This document shows, one piece after another, positions 1-12,100 of a stretch of DNA of 64,000 nucleotides. The stretch covers positions 27,964,501-28,028,500 of the forward strand of contig AP031353.1 of NCBI GenBank assembly GCA_037833965.1, written 5' to 3'. The notes under the pieces were generated by a model. The model did no database searches and was not told the origin of the DNA. It worked only from the letters and a program-made list of their open reading frames with translations. Every line of letters starts with the position of its first letter. Position 1 is the first letter of the stretch. The translations under genes and the position numbers were made by a program. Source of the DNA: Marchantia polymorpha subsp. ruderalis (lineage: Eukaryota > Streptophyta > Marchantiopsida > Marchantiales > Marchantiaceae).

Positions 1-1650
1 TTTATTTAACTATAATTTATAAAACATTAAAAATTATTCAATAATTAAATTTTTTAATAAACATAATTCTCATGTATTTTAGTACTATACTTTATTTATT
101 TAGATAAAAAAATTTCATTAAAACCATATGCATGTAACCATACCAAGCCTCACAAGTTTGTACATTTTCTAAAAATAGTTTCACATTTGTACAAAACAAA
201 GTTCATTAGATGTACAAACTAAGTCCGCCTTGGATACCATTGATCACAGCAAAATCAACAGTGTTCTTGTTCATCGACTCTTTTTCTTTCTTAGGCTTCT
301 TGTTGCATTATCACTCTGACTCTCATTGTCAAAAATTTCATGCAAATCTATGATTAACAAGAAGGCGCTGCAACGTTCTAGGCGTCGCATGACATTGAAT
401 ACGCCGTTGAAGTGGTTGCAAACGACGCTCTGGGCAACAACACATCATGCTGATGTAACTTCTGCGTCTTTGACGGTCGAGATAAGGTCGATATTGGTCT
501 AAATTCATCACGCAAGCGCAAAGAACAATCACATATTAAGTATTGGACGACACCATTCTTATGTCACAAGTACCGAAGCCATCATTTTACACAACATGGC
601 GAGTCATATGTGCACTATAGGTCACTATCTTGCAAACATAAGAAACAATTCTTCAAAACCAAAGTCAAGATCACAAACACTCTTCATTGGTACATGGATC
701 TGGACAGCAATACGTTGATGTTGACGATCAATCCCAATATTGTTGAGACTATCATTCGATGATCTACTCTTCCTTGACGACAAGATCATGGCAAATGACG
801 ATGTTGACGACAACACAAATCTTGTGAATGTTATTCGCAAGGATATTTTCAAGCAAGAGACGGACTAAAAAAACGCCATGAAACTCTTTGTGAAGTGATA
901 GAACAGTGTTCACAATGAAAAATCTTCACACTGTGGTCATTTAGAAATTGATGAGATTCAGTGTGGCTATGGATCACATATCAATAAGCATGTCATTTTT
1001 TCAAGTAGCGTAAGTCATCCAACGCGCCAAGTATACTACCAAAATGGTCAAATTAACGGACGTGAATGATATCATCGTTGGGCAATACTTTTGTGTCGTC
1101 GTCGTCGTTTCTCTACAACAAATTGCTTACATGTTCGGGTACTAGTTTTTTTTTCTGGCATTCTCTTGTAGTGGATGGCAGCACGCATCGAGACCAATCA
1201 TTCTTTGATTTGCGCTTGCGCATTTATCACAACAACGCTTTGCTAGATATCCATCTTGATGTCATTCCGATGTTCAATCGCCATTCCATGTGGAAACTTT
1301 TCATTATGATCATCAAGTTCATCGATGCGTTGTATCTGATGAGGTGTTATAAGTTGATTGACACGTCGTCTGATGGTGGAAACATCATGACGAGACAAAA
1401 ATTTGGTCTGATAACTAGTATTGTCCAATATCTTGAGAACAAGATGTTGTGCATATGGTGCGATCTTCATCAAATCGACATCGTTGCAAAATCATGTTCG
1501 AAAGTAATCATTAGAGGCAGATGGATATAGTTCGTCTACTACTTGATTGTATTTTTGCTTGACCAAAACAATCTTATCATCATATGAACATCAAGTGTAA
1601 AAAAAACTAATTGATGGGTTCATTTGGGTTGACGTTACGATTACGTGAAC

Positions 1651-1757
1651 CCATAATTGCATATACAGAGGAGCAACATCACAATTTGCACATGCCAACA
1701 GACCCATAATTGCATATACAGAGGAGCAGCATCACAATTTGCACATGCTAACAGACG
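1651..1757. repeat. 53-bp tandem duplication, two copies
   Basis: Two near-identical copies of a 53-bp unit beginning 'ccataattgcatatacagag' start at 1651 and 1704, with two visible differences (gagcaaca/gagcagca and gccaac/gctaac). The unit is not a multiple of three, so it shifts the frame of the surrounding transposase relic. It looks like a local duplication after decay began. Confidence 0.85.
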
Positions 1758-2266
1758 AGTGGTGGGTGATCACATACATAGTATCATCAATCATCGATGC
1801 GATCAACGTGACGTTCGCACTTGTGCAAGTAAAGTCTCTCCTGATAGCACACAGGAGCAACACATTCAAGCTTTGATCACACCTTTCACTAGCATGTTTG
1901 CCATCTATATCGCGGAGCGTGGCTTGACAAACAACAATGTCCAACTTCTTATATCTCTTGACAATATGTATATCTAAACGGATGCGATTGTTGATCAAAT
2001 CTGTGATCAAGGGTAGTTTGCAAGCTCGTGCTACGACCTTCTAACGGAAGATAGAAAGATCGAGGTCTTGAAGTAAATTGGTACCTATGCAATGAAGCTT
2101 GTTTGTGGTCTCATGGACGTAAAAAAAAAAGCATGACAATAATAACCATGATCTCGATGAAGATTCATCACCCGTGATTTCATTAGACTTTGTTCATCTG
2201 TGCAACTGTGTGTTCATCGGTAAGGTGCTCAATTCACAGCTCATCTTGCAAAGTGATGCAACGAGA

Positions 2267-2386
2267 ACGACATTGAGATGGTCGAAAACAAGCGCCATGA
2301 CGTACACAAACTGTACATCATCAACGACATTGAGATGATAAAAAACAAGCACCATGACATCCACAAACTGTACATCATCAACCCCA
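2267..2386. repeat. 57-bp tandem duplication, two copies
   Basis: Two diverged copies of a 57-bp unit start at 2267 and 2324 with 'acgacattgagatg' and continue through 'caagc.ccatgac' to 'cacaaactgtacatcatcaa'. Fifty-seven is a multiple of three, so this duplication preserves a reading frame. It lies at the 3' end of the hAT-like relic. Confidence 0.85.
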
Positions 2387-2460
2387 TTATGAGTAAGTTC
2401 GTTGATGAAACAACCGTCAAATCTTCATTTGATGAGACGTAGTCATTTCTACCGCACAAA

Positions 2461-5400
2461 TTTCATAATGTTCAAAAATTAATCAAGAAGATGGGAATGA
2501 ATACTATACCCATCTTCTTGTTTAAAAAATTTAAATTCAAATGATAAAATAATTAATACTTGTATTATTTGTAGGAAAAAATCATGCATTTCTTGCAAAT
2601 TAAAAGAAAAAAATTTTAAATTTTTGTGACAAAATTAAATATACTTCTTTTAATTTTTTAAACATAAAGCCATTATTTTTTTCTTATCATATTTATTTTT
2701 TAGACAATTGAAAATAAATCTTCAATAATTCATAAAGGTTGACAATGAGCTTTTGATGATCAAAGTTTTTCCATCAATTTCACAATAAATACTAATTAAA
2801 ATTCTCAAAATAAAAAATATAACTTGTAACATTTCAATGATGGTTATCTTCACGCTTTATGCTAATTACTCTTTTAAATGTGCCCAAGCTAATGCCTGAA
2901 GCAGCAACTTTTGAGTCTTGATTCAAACCGGCCTAGTATTATCGTAATTCACTAGATGCAGGTATCTTGATCATCACCGTTTATTACTTGGCACCTAAAG
3001 ATTTGTTGGAAGTCGAACGTTTGCGGATCAGTGGAGAAGTCAAAGTACTCTGGAAAGCTGCAGCTGGCAAATAATGTGATGCAATATTCGCCTACGTCTT
3101 TTGACTGACGGAGCATGTCTCTGTGACGAGTGTGGTTGAATTACAAGATGTTACCCCGACCTCAAAGGTTTGTCCTTCATATGTTGTAGGAGTAGCTTAC
3201 AGCTCTTGCTTAGAGGGAGCTGTGTTGGTGCCTAGATCTGGAGCAGAAGTAGAAATCAGTCCATTAAACGAAGTGGAAAAAGCATGACCTCTGCGTTGGT
3301 AATCTAACATGCTGGCTACCGGGCGTTCCACTGCGCTACCTACCGCGGAAATCATTAACTATTGAAAACGCTTCAGGGTATTTGGAAAGAGGATTTGCAG
3401 GTACCGAGAGAGATCAAAAGGAACCAAATCGCACTCGAAAATTTTAAGTGAGTGAGGCAAGACTAAAAGCAAAAGACGAAAGTAGTTGTCACTCTTTAAG
3501 GAGTGATTCCTGCGTCCCCACCACAGGAACTTTAGGAGATTGATGCCTCCATTCGTTGCGAGGGAAGACACTAGAATCCTGGCGCTTCTGTACACTGTAC
3601 CAAACAATTCTCCGTCCTGCTTCTTTTCAGGTGTAGTTGTCGGCTGTATGGAGAAAGGCGTGCAACACTGAGTACAGCAGTTCTAATGAGCAGATCTTTT
3701 CGAAACAGATCTGTGAGTTATCGGATGTGGCCTCCGATTCAACCCACTGTCGGTAAGAAGTTTCCTGACATCTCGAGGTCCGAAGCTTGTGAACCTCTTC
3801 ACAGAGAAAGTTCAGACAGTTGATTCTGCGTGCTTTCGATTCTCTCCTGTTCTAGATTTCATGCATTTTCCCCGACCTTCCTACCTTGAAACAAAGATCC
3901 TCGCAAGGTCAAAAATCTTTCACTATTGCAGGCCTTTTCGACCGGCTGTGTATGTTTCCCTTCAGTTACAATGGCTTATTCCTCATGTGTGTTGCATGAG
4001 ATCTAGATTGGCAGATATTTGTATGGTCGCGGCCTATATCATCCAGCATCATCGCCTCATCTGCGGCATGTGCCATATCATAAGGCAGAAACAAAGAAAA
4101 TAATGAATTTCGAACAAAATGTTCTTTAAGAAGCCACTTCTTCTTTAAGCAGTGAGAGAAACCGATGCCTTCCCAGACCAAATGTCCTTCCCAACCTGAA
4201 CTCCGAGGGCTCATAATTTACAATATAACATCATCTTTACGCATGTTGTGTTCTCATGTGGGTAGACAATGAGTGGTTTCCGACATTTGGAGTAATGGTA
4301 GCAATCTTTTAAACGAGTCATGGACACATGGGAGGAGAGGGTGGCTACTGTAGAGTAAACTTCATTTGCATGGAGCGTTTTTCTGCCGAAAGTGTGTTGC
4401 TGAAGCTCTAGTTATTCGAGTGCCCCGACGAACTCACAAGCTCAAGCCATCACACGAAATATGCTTCCTGAGCATCCGCAATACCGCAGTTAGTGTACTC
4501 TACGCTATGTGCAAATAAGCAATCTGTCTCATCATCCATCCTTCATTGTCTAATAAATTTAATTGAATATGTTACATAAACAAAAAAATTTAAAAAGACA
4601 TATGCAACTTATAAATCCCACCTTATTATTATGAACATCATCCTACAAATATTGCATAAAAAATCAAAATTGTTCTTCATTTATTTAGTTATGTACTCAC
4701 ATACCATTAGAACATCGTCAAAATATAAAATTGTGCAGAGGAGATGCAGAATCCGATCTGACCCAAATTAGTAAATTGGAAACATCAAAATCGATTTACG
4801 CTCAACTTATGTAGGAAGAAATTGGCACAAAGCGGGGAAATTATAGAACCCTGCGGAACACCCTCTGCGTTGTATTGCGTTCGATCTGTAAAATTATGTA
4901 CATCTATGTATCATGCGTTAGATTGTTTTCGCAAAAGATCAACCTTCGCATCTTTGAACCAGACTTCCTAGGCGCACTAAAAATACCACTCCAAGACGCC
5001 TAACTATTAATCTGTAACACTCGCATAACTTCCATGATAGAATCTTGCTTTGTGGATGGGACCTGATTAAAAACTAATCGAAGGCCCGGATTGGCACCTG
5101 AACTGAAACCTTTAGCGAAATTCGTGAATGAAATCCCTTTAAAACGTAATACCTATAGTAAAGGAACACTAGGCAAAGCTTTCTAGAAACTTGCTCTAAT
5201 TTCAAATTAAGGAGGAGAGAAGGGTCATTCACTTCCATCATATAAAAAATTATACATTTTTTATTGAATATCATAATATTTAATTTTCCGTATAATGATT
5301 TTAAAAATAATCTGAAAAATATTTGTCAAAAATGTATCTAATATACAAAAGAGTAACATAACTTACATGCATCATCGACCAATGAGTTGTAAAGATGACA

Positions 5401-5507
5401 CTAATAAATTATTGAATTTCTTTTGGGAGTTTTAAAGTTGAGGTTCTTGAGTTAATATCACGCTCGGTCCAGTTTTCATATGTTCTTTAGAAGTATACAA
5501 AAGACCC
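2461..5507. other. Intergenic spacer, no supported gene
   Basis: AT-rich DNA at both ends (2460-2880 and 4540-5500) encloses a more balanced stretch at 2900-4500. That stretch carries scattered coding-like bits in both orientations, for example 3359-3607 on the minus strand and a plus-strand run near 3130-3290 reading 'SYVVGVAYSSCLEGAVLVPR'. All are interrupted by stops and none is recognised. It could be an old gene or transposon fragment. Confidence 0.5.
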
Positions 5508-5560
5508 CTCTTGAATAAATCGGACAATCCAACTGCTGGATTGTCCGATTTATTCAAGAG
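5508..5560. repeat. Perfect 24-bp hairpin
   Basis: The left arm 5508-5531 (ctcttgaataaatcggacaa followed by tcca) is the exact reverse complement of the right arm 5537-5560, separated by a 5-base loop, actgc. It is flanked by AT-rich DNA and there is no gene within 2 kb. It could be a residue of a foldback element or an RNA hairpin. Confidence 0.95.
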
Positions 5561-7540
5561 AAACATAAATGTGCATTTAGAATCCCCAGAGTTGATTCTC
5601 ATACTCCTTCCTGTAATGAATTTTCTTCTAAGAGAATCAGGGAAACTGATTAATTATTTTCTCAAATGAAAGATGGCGAGAAAAGAAAAATACATGAAGA
5701 TGTAAATATACAAAGATGTTCTCAATATAACATGTATAAAAAAATTCGAAACAGTAATTATCAAATTTGTATATAAAGTGTTCTTAAAGTTCTCAAATTC
5801 TTGAATAGTGCTGCCTATGATACTGTAAAACGCTCACGAGACCTTTTAACCGCTACAACGTTCTCTTACGAAGGCCAAATCTTCTTGCCGACGACGCTCT
5901 GATGCACACTCGGTGGCCTATTAAACAGGAATCAGTACCTCCTGGTGACCTGGTCAGAAACAGTATCCACTGACCACGGAAAGGAAGTTGTCGTTCTAGT
6001 AAAAGACAGTCCAGTAGCGCTCTCCTGGGTCAACATATCCACAAGAAACATATTGATGGACAATAATTGTCTCGGTGGAGAAAAAAACCCATTTTCAGCT
6101 TATTCCCTCGCGCAAAGCATGAAAAGAAAAAAGATGAGAAGACATAGGACACTCAAGAAAAGGTGAGTGAAAGAAAATCCAGTCTGGAATTGTTTATTCA
6201 TGAATACAATATCAGGGAAGTATTTTAGGCAAAAAATGAGGGTTCTTGTAAGTACGTGGTAAGTACGGCACAGTAACCTCGAACAGTGAGAGGTAGAGGA
6301 GGCCCTGGAGGGTAGCGACCGAGCCATGTCCCGAATGTGACATTGCAGGAAGGTGCAGGGTGATCCGATAATCCAGCGGGTAATAAGTCGCAGCGAAGAA
6401 CAGCCCGTCCGGTCTGAAGGACGACCCGTGAGATCAGGAAGAGGTCGGATCTCCAACAAGGTAGGAGGAGTGAACTTCGAGGGGAGGAGGTCTACTCGAA
6501 GTTTATGACATGGCAGCACTTAGAAAGAAGTGCGCCATGCGAAAGCTCTTACACACCCCAAATGGGGGCTCCATGCCATGGGCTCTTTGCCATCCTCTTC
6601 AGCTTAGAATTTGACGTCTTTTGTTTCTCTGTTTCGCATTTCGCATTTCTCACCTCTAACTTAGCCTTTGGGCCCTAGCCCCATGATGTTACCCGGTTGG
6701 TTTCATCCTCTCCTTTTTGTGTTATTTTACTCTGTCATCTGGTTTGCTTAGCTTGTATAGAGCACTTTAATATAAAAAGTAAAGCATGAAGTATGTAATG
6801 GCTCTGAAAATGTGTTTCTAAAGTGATCAATCACCTCACCAGCAGAAGCGAACGAGGCGTAGGCCAAATAGGGGAGCTTTGTCCCCTGTTCATGCCCCTC
6901 TCCTACAATGGCCGTAGCTCTAGGACTTCTCGAAAATAACCGAGTCAGTGGATCATTGCCACCGAAATGCGTGGAGTAAATTTATTTTTTTCTGGCGATT
7001 TTCAGCCACTGTTTGAACGAATCATTAGAATGGTGGGGGAGTCAAAGGGCAAGGAATGAACGAATGAGATGAACTATTAGGCATGCTAGTGGAGTGTCAT
7101 TTGCAAGGAGTTTAGTGATGTAAACTCTTGGTATAGCTTCGGAGACCTATGGGTGTAAACTTCTATATGTATGCAAGAGAGTTTAGGAGATTTTAACTCT
7201 GGGTTACTATAGCTCGGGACTCAAATATAACTATGCATATAAACTTCTAAATGTCATTTGATGAGATACCAATTACTCTTGTATATTGTGTAGACTATTC
7301 AAACCATGAATCCATCGGTGTAGTACATGTATCACTCGTTGTGCAATCTCGTCAACAGATGTTTATTCTTCATAAACATGAGGACAAATTGTTGATAAAT
7401 GCTATTGGGTCCTAGATATTTCGTTCTACCTCGGTACAATCAAAGTAAGACTCGATGTTCTCTTCCCATTCTCTCGTTTCCGTTATATTACTGGCTCCTA
7501 CCTTAATTCATTGTAAGCAACGCCAAGGAATGGGAGGAAG
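5561..7540. other. Intergenic spacer, no supported gene
   Basis: Mixed-composition DNA without a recognisable gene. The short open frames at 5945-6166 (+) and 6100-6519 (-) overlap, lack similarity to anything known to me and have no coding-like continuation. From about 7450 the composition becomes GC-rich, leading into the CpG-like region upstream of the DUF2921 gene. Confidence 0.5.
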
Positions 7541-9125
7541 AGCACGAGGGTCAGCGGTAGGCCGCCGCAACGAGAAGCAGGGTCCAGTGACTGCCTCCGG
7601 TCGAGGGAAAGGAGGCCAATTGCTGCACGGAGAGAACGAGGGAGTGCTGAAAGGGGAGGACGAGAGGAAGACGGTGTTCGGGCCGGAGTTCTCCCTTCGC
7701 TCGCTCGCTCGCTCGTGTGCGTGCGTGCCAGGCAGCTTTCATGGGTAGATTGATTGAGTAATGGAGTGACAATACGGCGAGAAAGGGCAGGGAGGGGAGA
7801 GGGATGCGGAGGGGGGCGGGCGGGCGAGCGGTCGGAGGGAGAGGAGCGAGCCTGAGGTGACGGAACGACCGTACACTGTGCTCATCGCGTCGTAGCAGAG
7901 AGCATGGTCATGCTGAATCTCTGAGCTCGCGGCCTTGCGTCGCAGGATGTGGCTGAAATCCAGGACGAGTTTCGCAATTGCCAGACGCAAATCATGCACG
8001 GAGTGCAGAGAGAACAGCCGTATACCTTTTACCTTCCATCGGGGCTGGCGCAGATGTGATGTGGTGGTGGTTTTGAGTTTAGCGCAGGAGAGCTGGATCA
8101 AGTGCGCTCGCTAGGTAGGTAGAAGGCAGACCAGACGCAGGCCCGAGGTCCAGGCCCGGGATCGCCCTTTTTTCGTCTATCGCTGTTGTTGATGTTGGAG
8201 CTGCGCTGACATTGCCCGTTGCCTCGCTTCGCTAGCTTTATCGTCGCTAGCCGACTGACGCACGGAATGCAGTGTGGAGTGGATGGTAGAAACTGCTGAG
8301 GGGATTGCGGTGTGCAGTGTCAATCGATTTGTTGCCTTGCGCGTGGACTGGATGGATTCTTTTGCGCGCCTTGCGGGGTTGTACTCCCGTACACTTGGGA
8401 GAGGTTGACAACTTGCTTTAGCATGTTTTATAGCATACGCATCTCTCGCCATCCCATTTGCAAGATTGTCTCGCTTCTCACGCTTCTAAGTGCCTGCATT
8501 GTATAGGGGGGAAGAGTTTTGGAGACCGTAGCAGCATGGACTGAAATCCTGTCCCACGGCACAAATCTATCGTTTGCAGTATTTGGGTGGAGCAATCGAC
8601 CGAGTTCGGATTCCGCGGTGCCTGCGGACAGAGCACTCCACGAGGTCAGTACAATCTTAATTTCCACAGGCGGGGTCGCCGGATGTAAGATGAGCTACAT
8701 TGACTGTTACTGGTTCACAACCTAAACCAGTTCAAAAGTTTCATCTTATCATCCCGGCGTGTCAGTTGAGACCATTTGTACCCGATATTCTTCCTCGCCA
8801 TCGCGAGCTTTTTTGCGGGGTCGGAGTTCTAGGCCCCCGCTATTCGCGTCCGTCGGTCTTGGATCCATGTTTCCGAATCAGGATTGCTGTCTACCATTTA
8901 GGCCCCGTCGTACATTTGATTGCAGTATCGTTTCGATTTAGACCGGGTCCAACCCTGAGATTTTTTACAAAATTGTTCCTTGATTTTTGTTATCACATCA
9001 GCAGCCACGACAACAGCTTCGGGAGCTTGACAAGACGGCAAGGGCGATACTTATGTGCTAGCGATGCGGCAGTGGAGATACTTGGGCTCGAAGAAGTAGA
9101 GAAAGCAGACCGGGGGGGAGGCACC
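7541..9125 (+). promoter_or_regulatory. GC-rich promoter and leader of the DUF2921 gene
   Basis: A CpG-rich stretch, strongest at about 7540-8160, stands out from the AT-rich spacer and precedes the DUF2921 coding sequence. The leader remains open in the coding frame from 8700, but the 142 codons ahead of 9126 do not look like protein of this family and are better read as 5' untranslated sequence. No clear TATA box was seen. The transcription start is not determined, and an intron in the leader is possible. Confidence 0.45.
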
Positions 9126-12100
9126 ATGGCCAGGTTGATAGCAATTTTGTTGAATGCCTTGCTCTTTTCCCTGAGTATCATCCACGGGAGTAGTATTTGG
9201 GCCGAAGCAGTAGATGGTTATGCCTCGAGTGAAATGGCTTGGGCGGGCAACTCAGGCGGTAGGGTTGGAGACGTGAGCCTTGGGGCGCCGAAGAAAATGA
9301 AGTACACTCGTCAAGCTGAAGTGAAGGCGAGATGTCCGGCTTTGACATTGAGAAGCGAGGAAGCTCCCACGCGCACCAGGCGGCGGCGACCGCTGATGCA
9401 AAGATTATCATTTAGAAACGGGGATTGGGAGCAGGGAGACCGAGTGTCCACATTGATGCCATTCAAGCCGTCCAATCAGTTCGCGGATTTGGAGTCTGTA
9501 CCCAGAACTCAGCTCGCCTCGTTTTGGGTAACCAATGTCGATAGAAATCAGCTACCCGTGCGCAATGTGGCTGGCATGGTAGAGCTTTCGATCACGGATG
9601 GGTCTATGTCTATGTCGGCGTCTCCTGTAATTATACCAACACACGAGACGCCTTTGTCTCGTTATGACCTCGATCAGCCGCGAGCTACAGCCGCGACAAG
9701 TTTTCAAGGGACGAGTAGCGAAAGCCAGTTCATAATGTATCCAGGGTTCTCGACTCTGTCCATCGAGCTTGAGGGAGTCTACCAACAGGCTCAGAACGAG
9801 GACGTCCTCTGTATGCTAGGTTGCGCGTTTCTGCCATCCCCAGACTCTGGCATTTCGTGGTCCAATATGCAGAATTTTGCTGGAACCAAGCAGCTGGTGA
9901 AGGATTGTAGCATCATGCTCCAGCTGCACTACCCGCTCACCTTCAATCTCACCTCTCGTGTCATTCGGGGAGAGCTGAAAAGCCTGAGGAGTCCCGAGGA
10001 GCCTTTCTACTTCCCCCCAGTATTTTTGTCATCTCAAATCACAGCGGACTCGGTGTACGAGAGTACAGCGAAGGACATCGTAGCTTCGGCCTGCAACTCC
10101 GAAGATCAAACTGCCAAGTACGTGGACACTTACAAGCCGATCGGGATGGAGTTTTGCGAGCTAGCCAAGGAATACCTCTCGGAGGGATGGATGGATATAG
10201 ACACCAATTGGAATTGCTCTGTTTCTCAGGAGTTTTGCGGAAAGATAGGGCCCTTCGCTCCGTACTCAACGGCTGGGCATTACGTCAAGGCGCAAGATTA
10301 CAATGCAAGCAAGGCCCAAATTATGGTACAAAACTTCCGATCCCCGTGCTTCACCGAGGAAGAGACGGTAATTTCTGTGAGTTCCGTTTTCCGTCTCATA
10401 CCTGTCGACGAGACCAGGAGCGTCGCGTTTGGACGGTCGGCCTTGGATGGTCAGACCATCGTGACGGAAGGCTACTGGGTGAATGGATCCGACCACCTTT
10501 GTATGGTCGGATGTTCCTTGAATGATAACACCGGTCAGGCGGACCTCTGCAACATGAGAGTTTGTATCAGCATACCTCTCTCACTCACTATCAAGCATCG
10601 AAATATCTTCGAGGGCACCATCAACAGCACTCTAGCCGAAAAGGCGTTCCATCCTCTTTCTTTTCACGTCAAACTCGACTTCAATCGAGGTTTTCCATGG
10701 AGGTTGAGTTCTCATCTGCACTACAATTATACGAGGGTCGATGATGCTGGAGTCCTTTTGGAGAAGGATGAAGTGGTTTCCAAATCCTTCCATTCAAGCT
10801 GGTTGAATTACCCCAAGCTTATTGGAGAATCGCTAGCACACTACAGAGTACTGTCGGAAGACCTGAGCTTGCACACCATGAGCTTGGACAGTAAGGACCT
10901 TTCGTACATCGATTTTGACGTTGTGGCGATCGACGATTATCTTCCTTTCTTGTGGTCAGGCTGGGTCCAGACAGGCATCGTGGAGGCCGGATTGGTCGGG
11001 ATGTCAAATGATACCATCCAAACGGAGACGGATCCACGGGTCACAAATCGGGTCAAAGAGAATCGGCAGTATCTGAACATCGCTGGAACACTATCAATCA
11101 GGCAGCCGTTTGAGCGGACGGAGATGAAAATCTCCACTGAAGGTCTGTACAGTCCGAAGCACGGTAAAATGTACATGCTGGGTTGCAGGAGCGTAACCGC
11201 TCAATGGGAGACCATCCGTGAGTACTACTGGTCTTTGGACGAAGGTATGGATTGCGAGATTGAGGTGATGATTACTTACCCAGCGACCATTGCTGCTTGG
11301 CTCTCGGATCCGACTGTGGAAGTGGTGGTGAAAAGTAAGCGCGTTGAGGACAGCCCTTTCCACTTCCAAGACATCAAAGTGCAGACTGAACGCATCCTGT
11401 ACAAGAAGCAGCGACAACAGCTCGTCTCTCAGAAGAGTGTGGAGGGGGCTTTGAGCGTGCTGACTCTCAGCCTCATGCTGGGGTGCATTATTAGCCAGCT
11501 ACTTTACCTCGGTCATCAGGTCGACTCTACTCCCTACGTCTCCCTGGTCATGATCGGCATTCAGGGTATGGGGTACGCAATACCTCTAGTCACTGGTGCG
11601 GAGGCCTTGTTGACAAGAAAATTTGACTACCGAAGGCATAGCTTTTTCGTTGAGACCGGGTGGGCTCAGATGATTGTCTATCTCGACAAAATTTTGACCT
11701 TGGTTGCTTTCCTTTTCATGGTCCGCTTATTTGAAGTAGTGTGGAAGAGCCGAGCCTTCATGCCGTCTGCTCGTTCTCCGCGGGAGCACAATGTGGCAGT
11801 GACCTGTGCTATCATTCACGCCCTTGGGTTCATCTCGGTGATGACTCTTCATTCTCAAAATATCGGTCCTCGTGCCGGCGATTTACTTATTGCCCCTCCT
11901 AGCATACCTGAGGAGTCACAAGTGGGTTATATTCCTGGAGTGGTCAATGTCTCATCTGCAGAGTTTCAATCCTCATCGTTCTTCGACGTCGACAAATTGC
12001 GACCTGTATGGAAGGTGGTTTTGCAAGAGTATGCAGGGCTGGTTGAGGATCTCTTCTTACTTCCTCAAGCGATAGCTCTCAGCGTTTGGGACGTGGAAGG

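Larger units (their letters stand above)
450..2460 (+). mobile_element. Decayed hAT-like transposase (relic A)
   Basis: Plus-strand coding remnants of a hAT-type transposon, now broken into several frames. At about 550-680 there is a short piece that reads like the zinc-finger-proximal N-terminal part. The open stretch 1066-1530 keeps the usual core order: a 'DGSTHRDQSFFDLRLRIY' segment, then 'HLDVIPMF', a degenerate 'SSDGGNIMTRQ' (the family has a DGA..MTG motif here), and 'IWCDLHQIDIV', which matches the family's CxxH-Q-D motif. Around 1747-1866 another frame gives 'TDEWWVITYIVSSIIDAINV', resembling the region after the catalytic core. Stops and shifts separate the pieces, and two short tandem duplications lie inside. 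It cannot encode an active enzyme. Seen: the motifs and breaks. Inferred: hAT superfamily; exact family and termini are not determined. Confidence 0.6.

Noticed and set aside
3290..3355. tRNA-like sequence on the minus strand (gtaggtagcgcagtgg)
   Set aside because: No matching acceptor stem or T-loop was found.
7739..8101. 120-codon minus-strand frame
   Set aside because: Lies in the CpG-rich promoter region of the DUF2921 gene, antisense to it, and has no family-like motif.
8700..9125. N-terminal extension of the DUF2921 frame by 142 codons
   Set aside because: The extension is not protein-like and precedes a clean signal peptide at 9126, so it is treated as leader.
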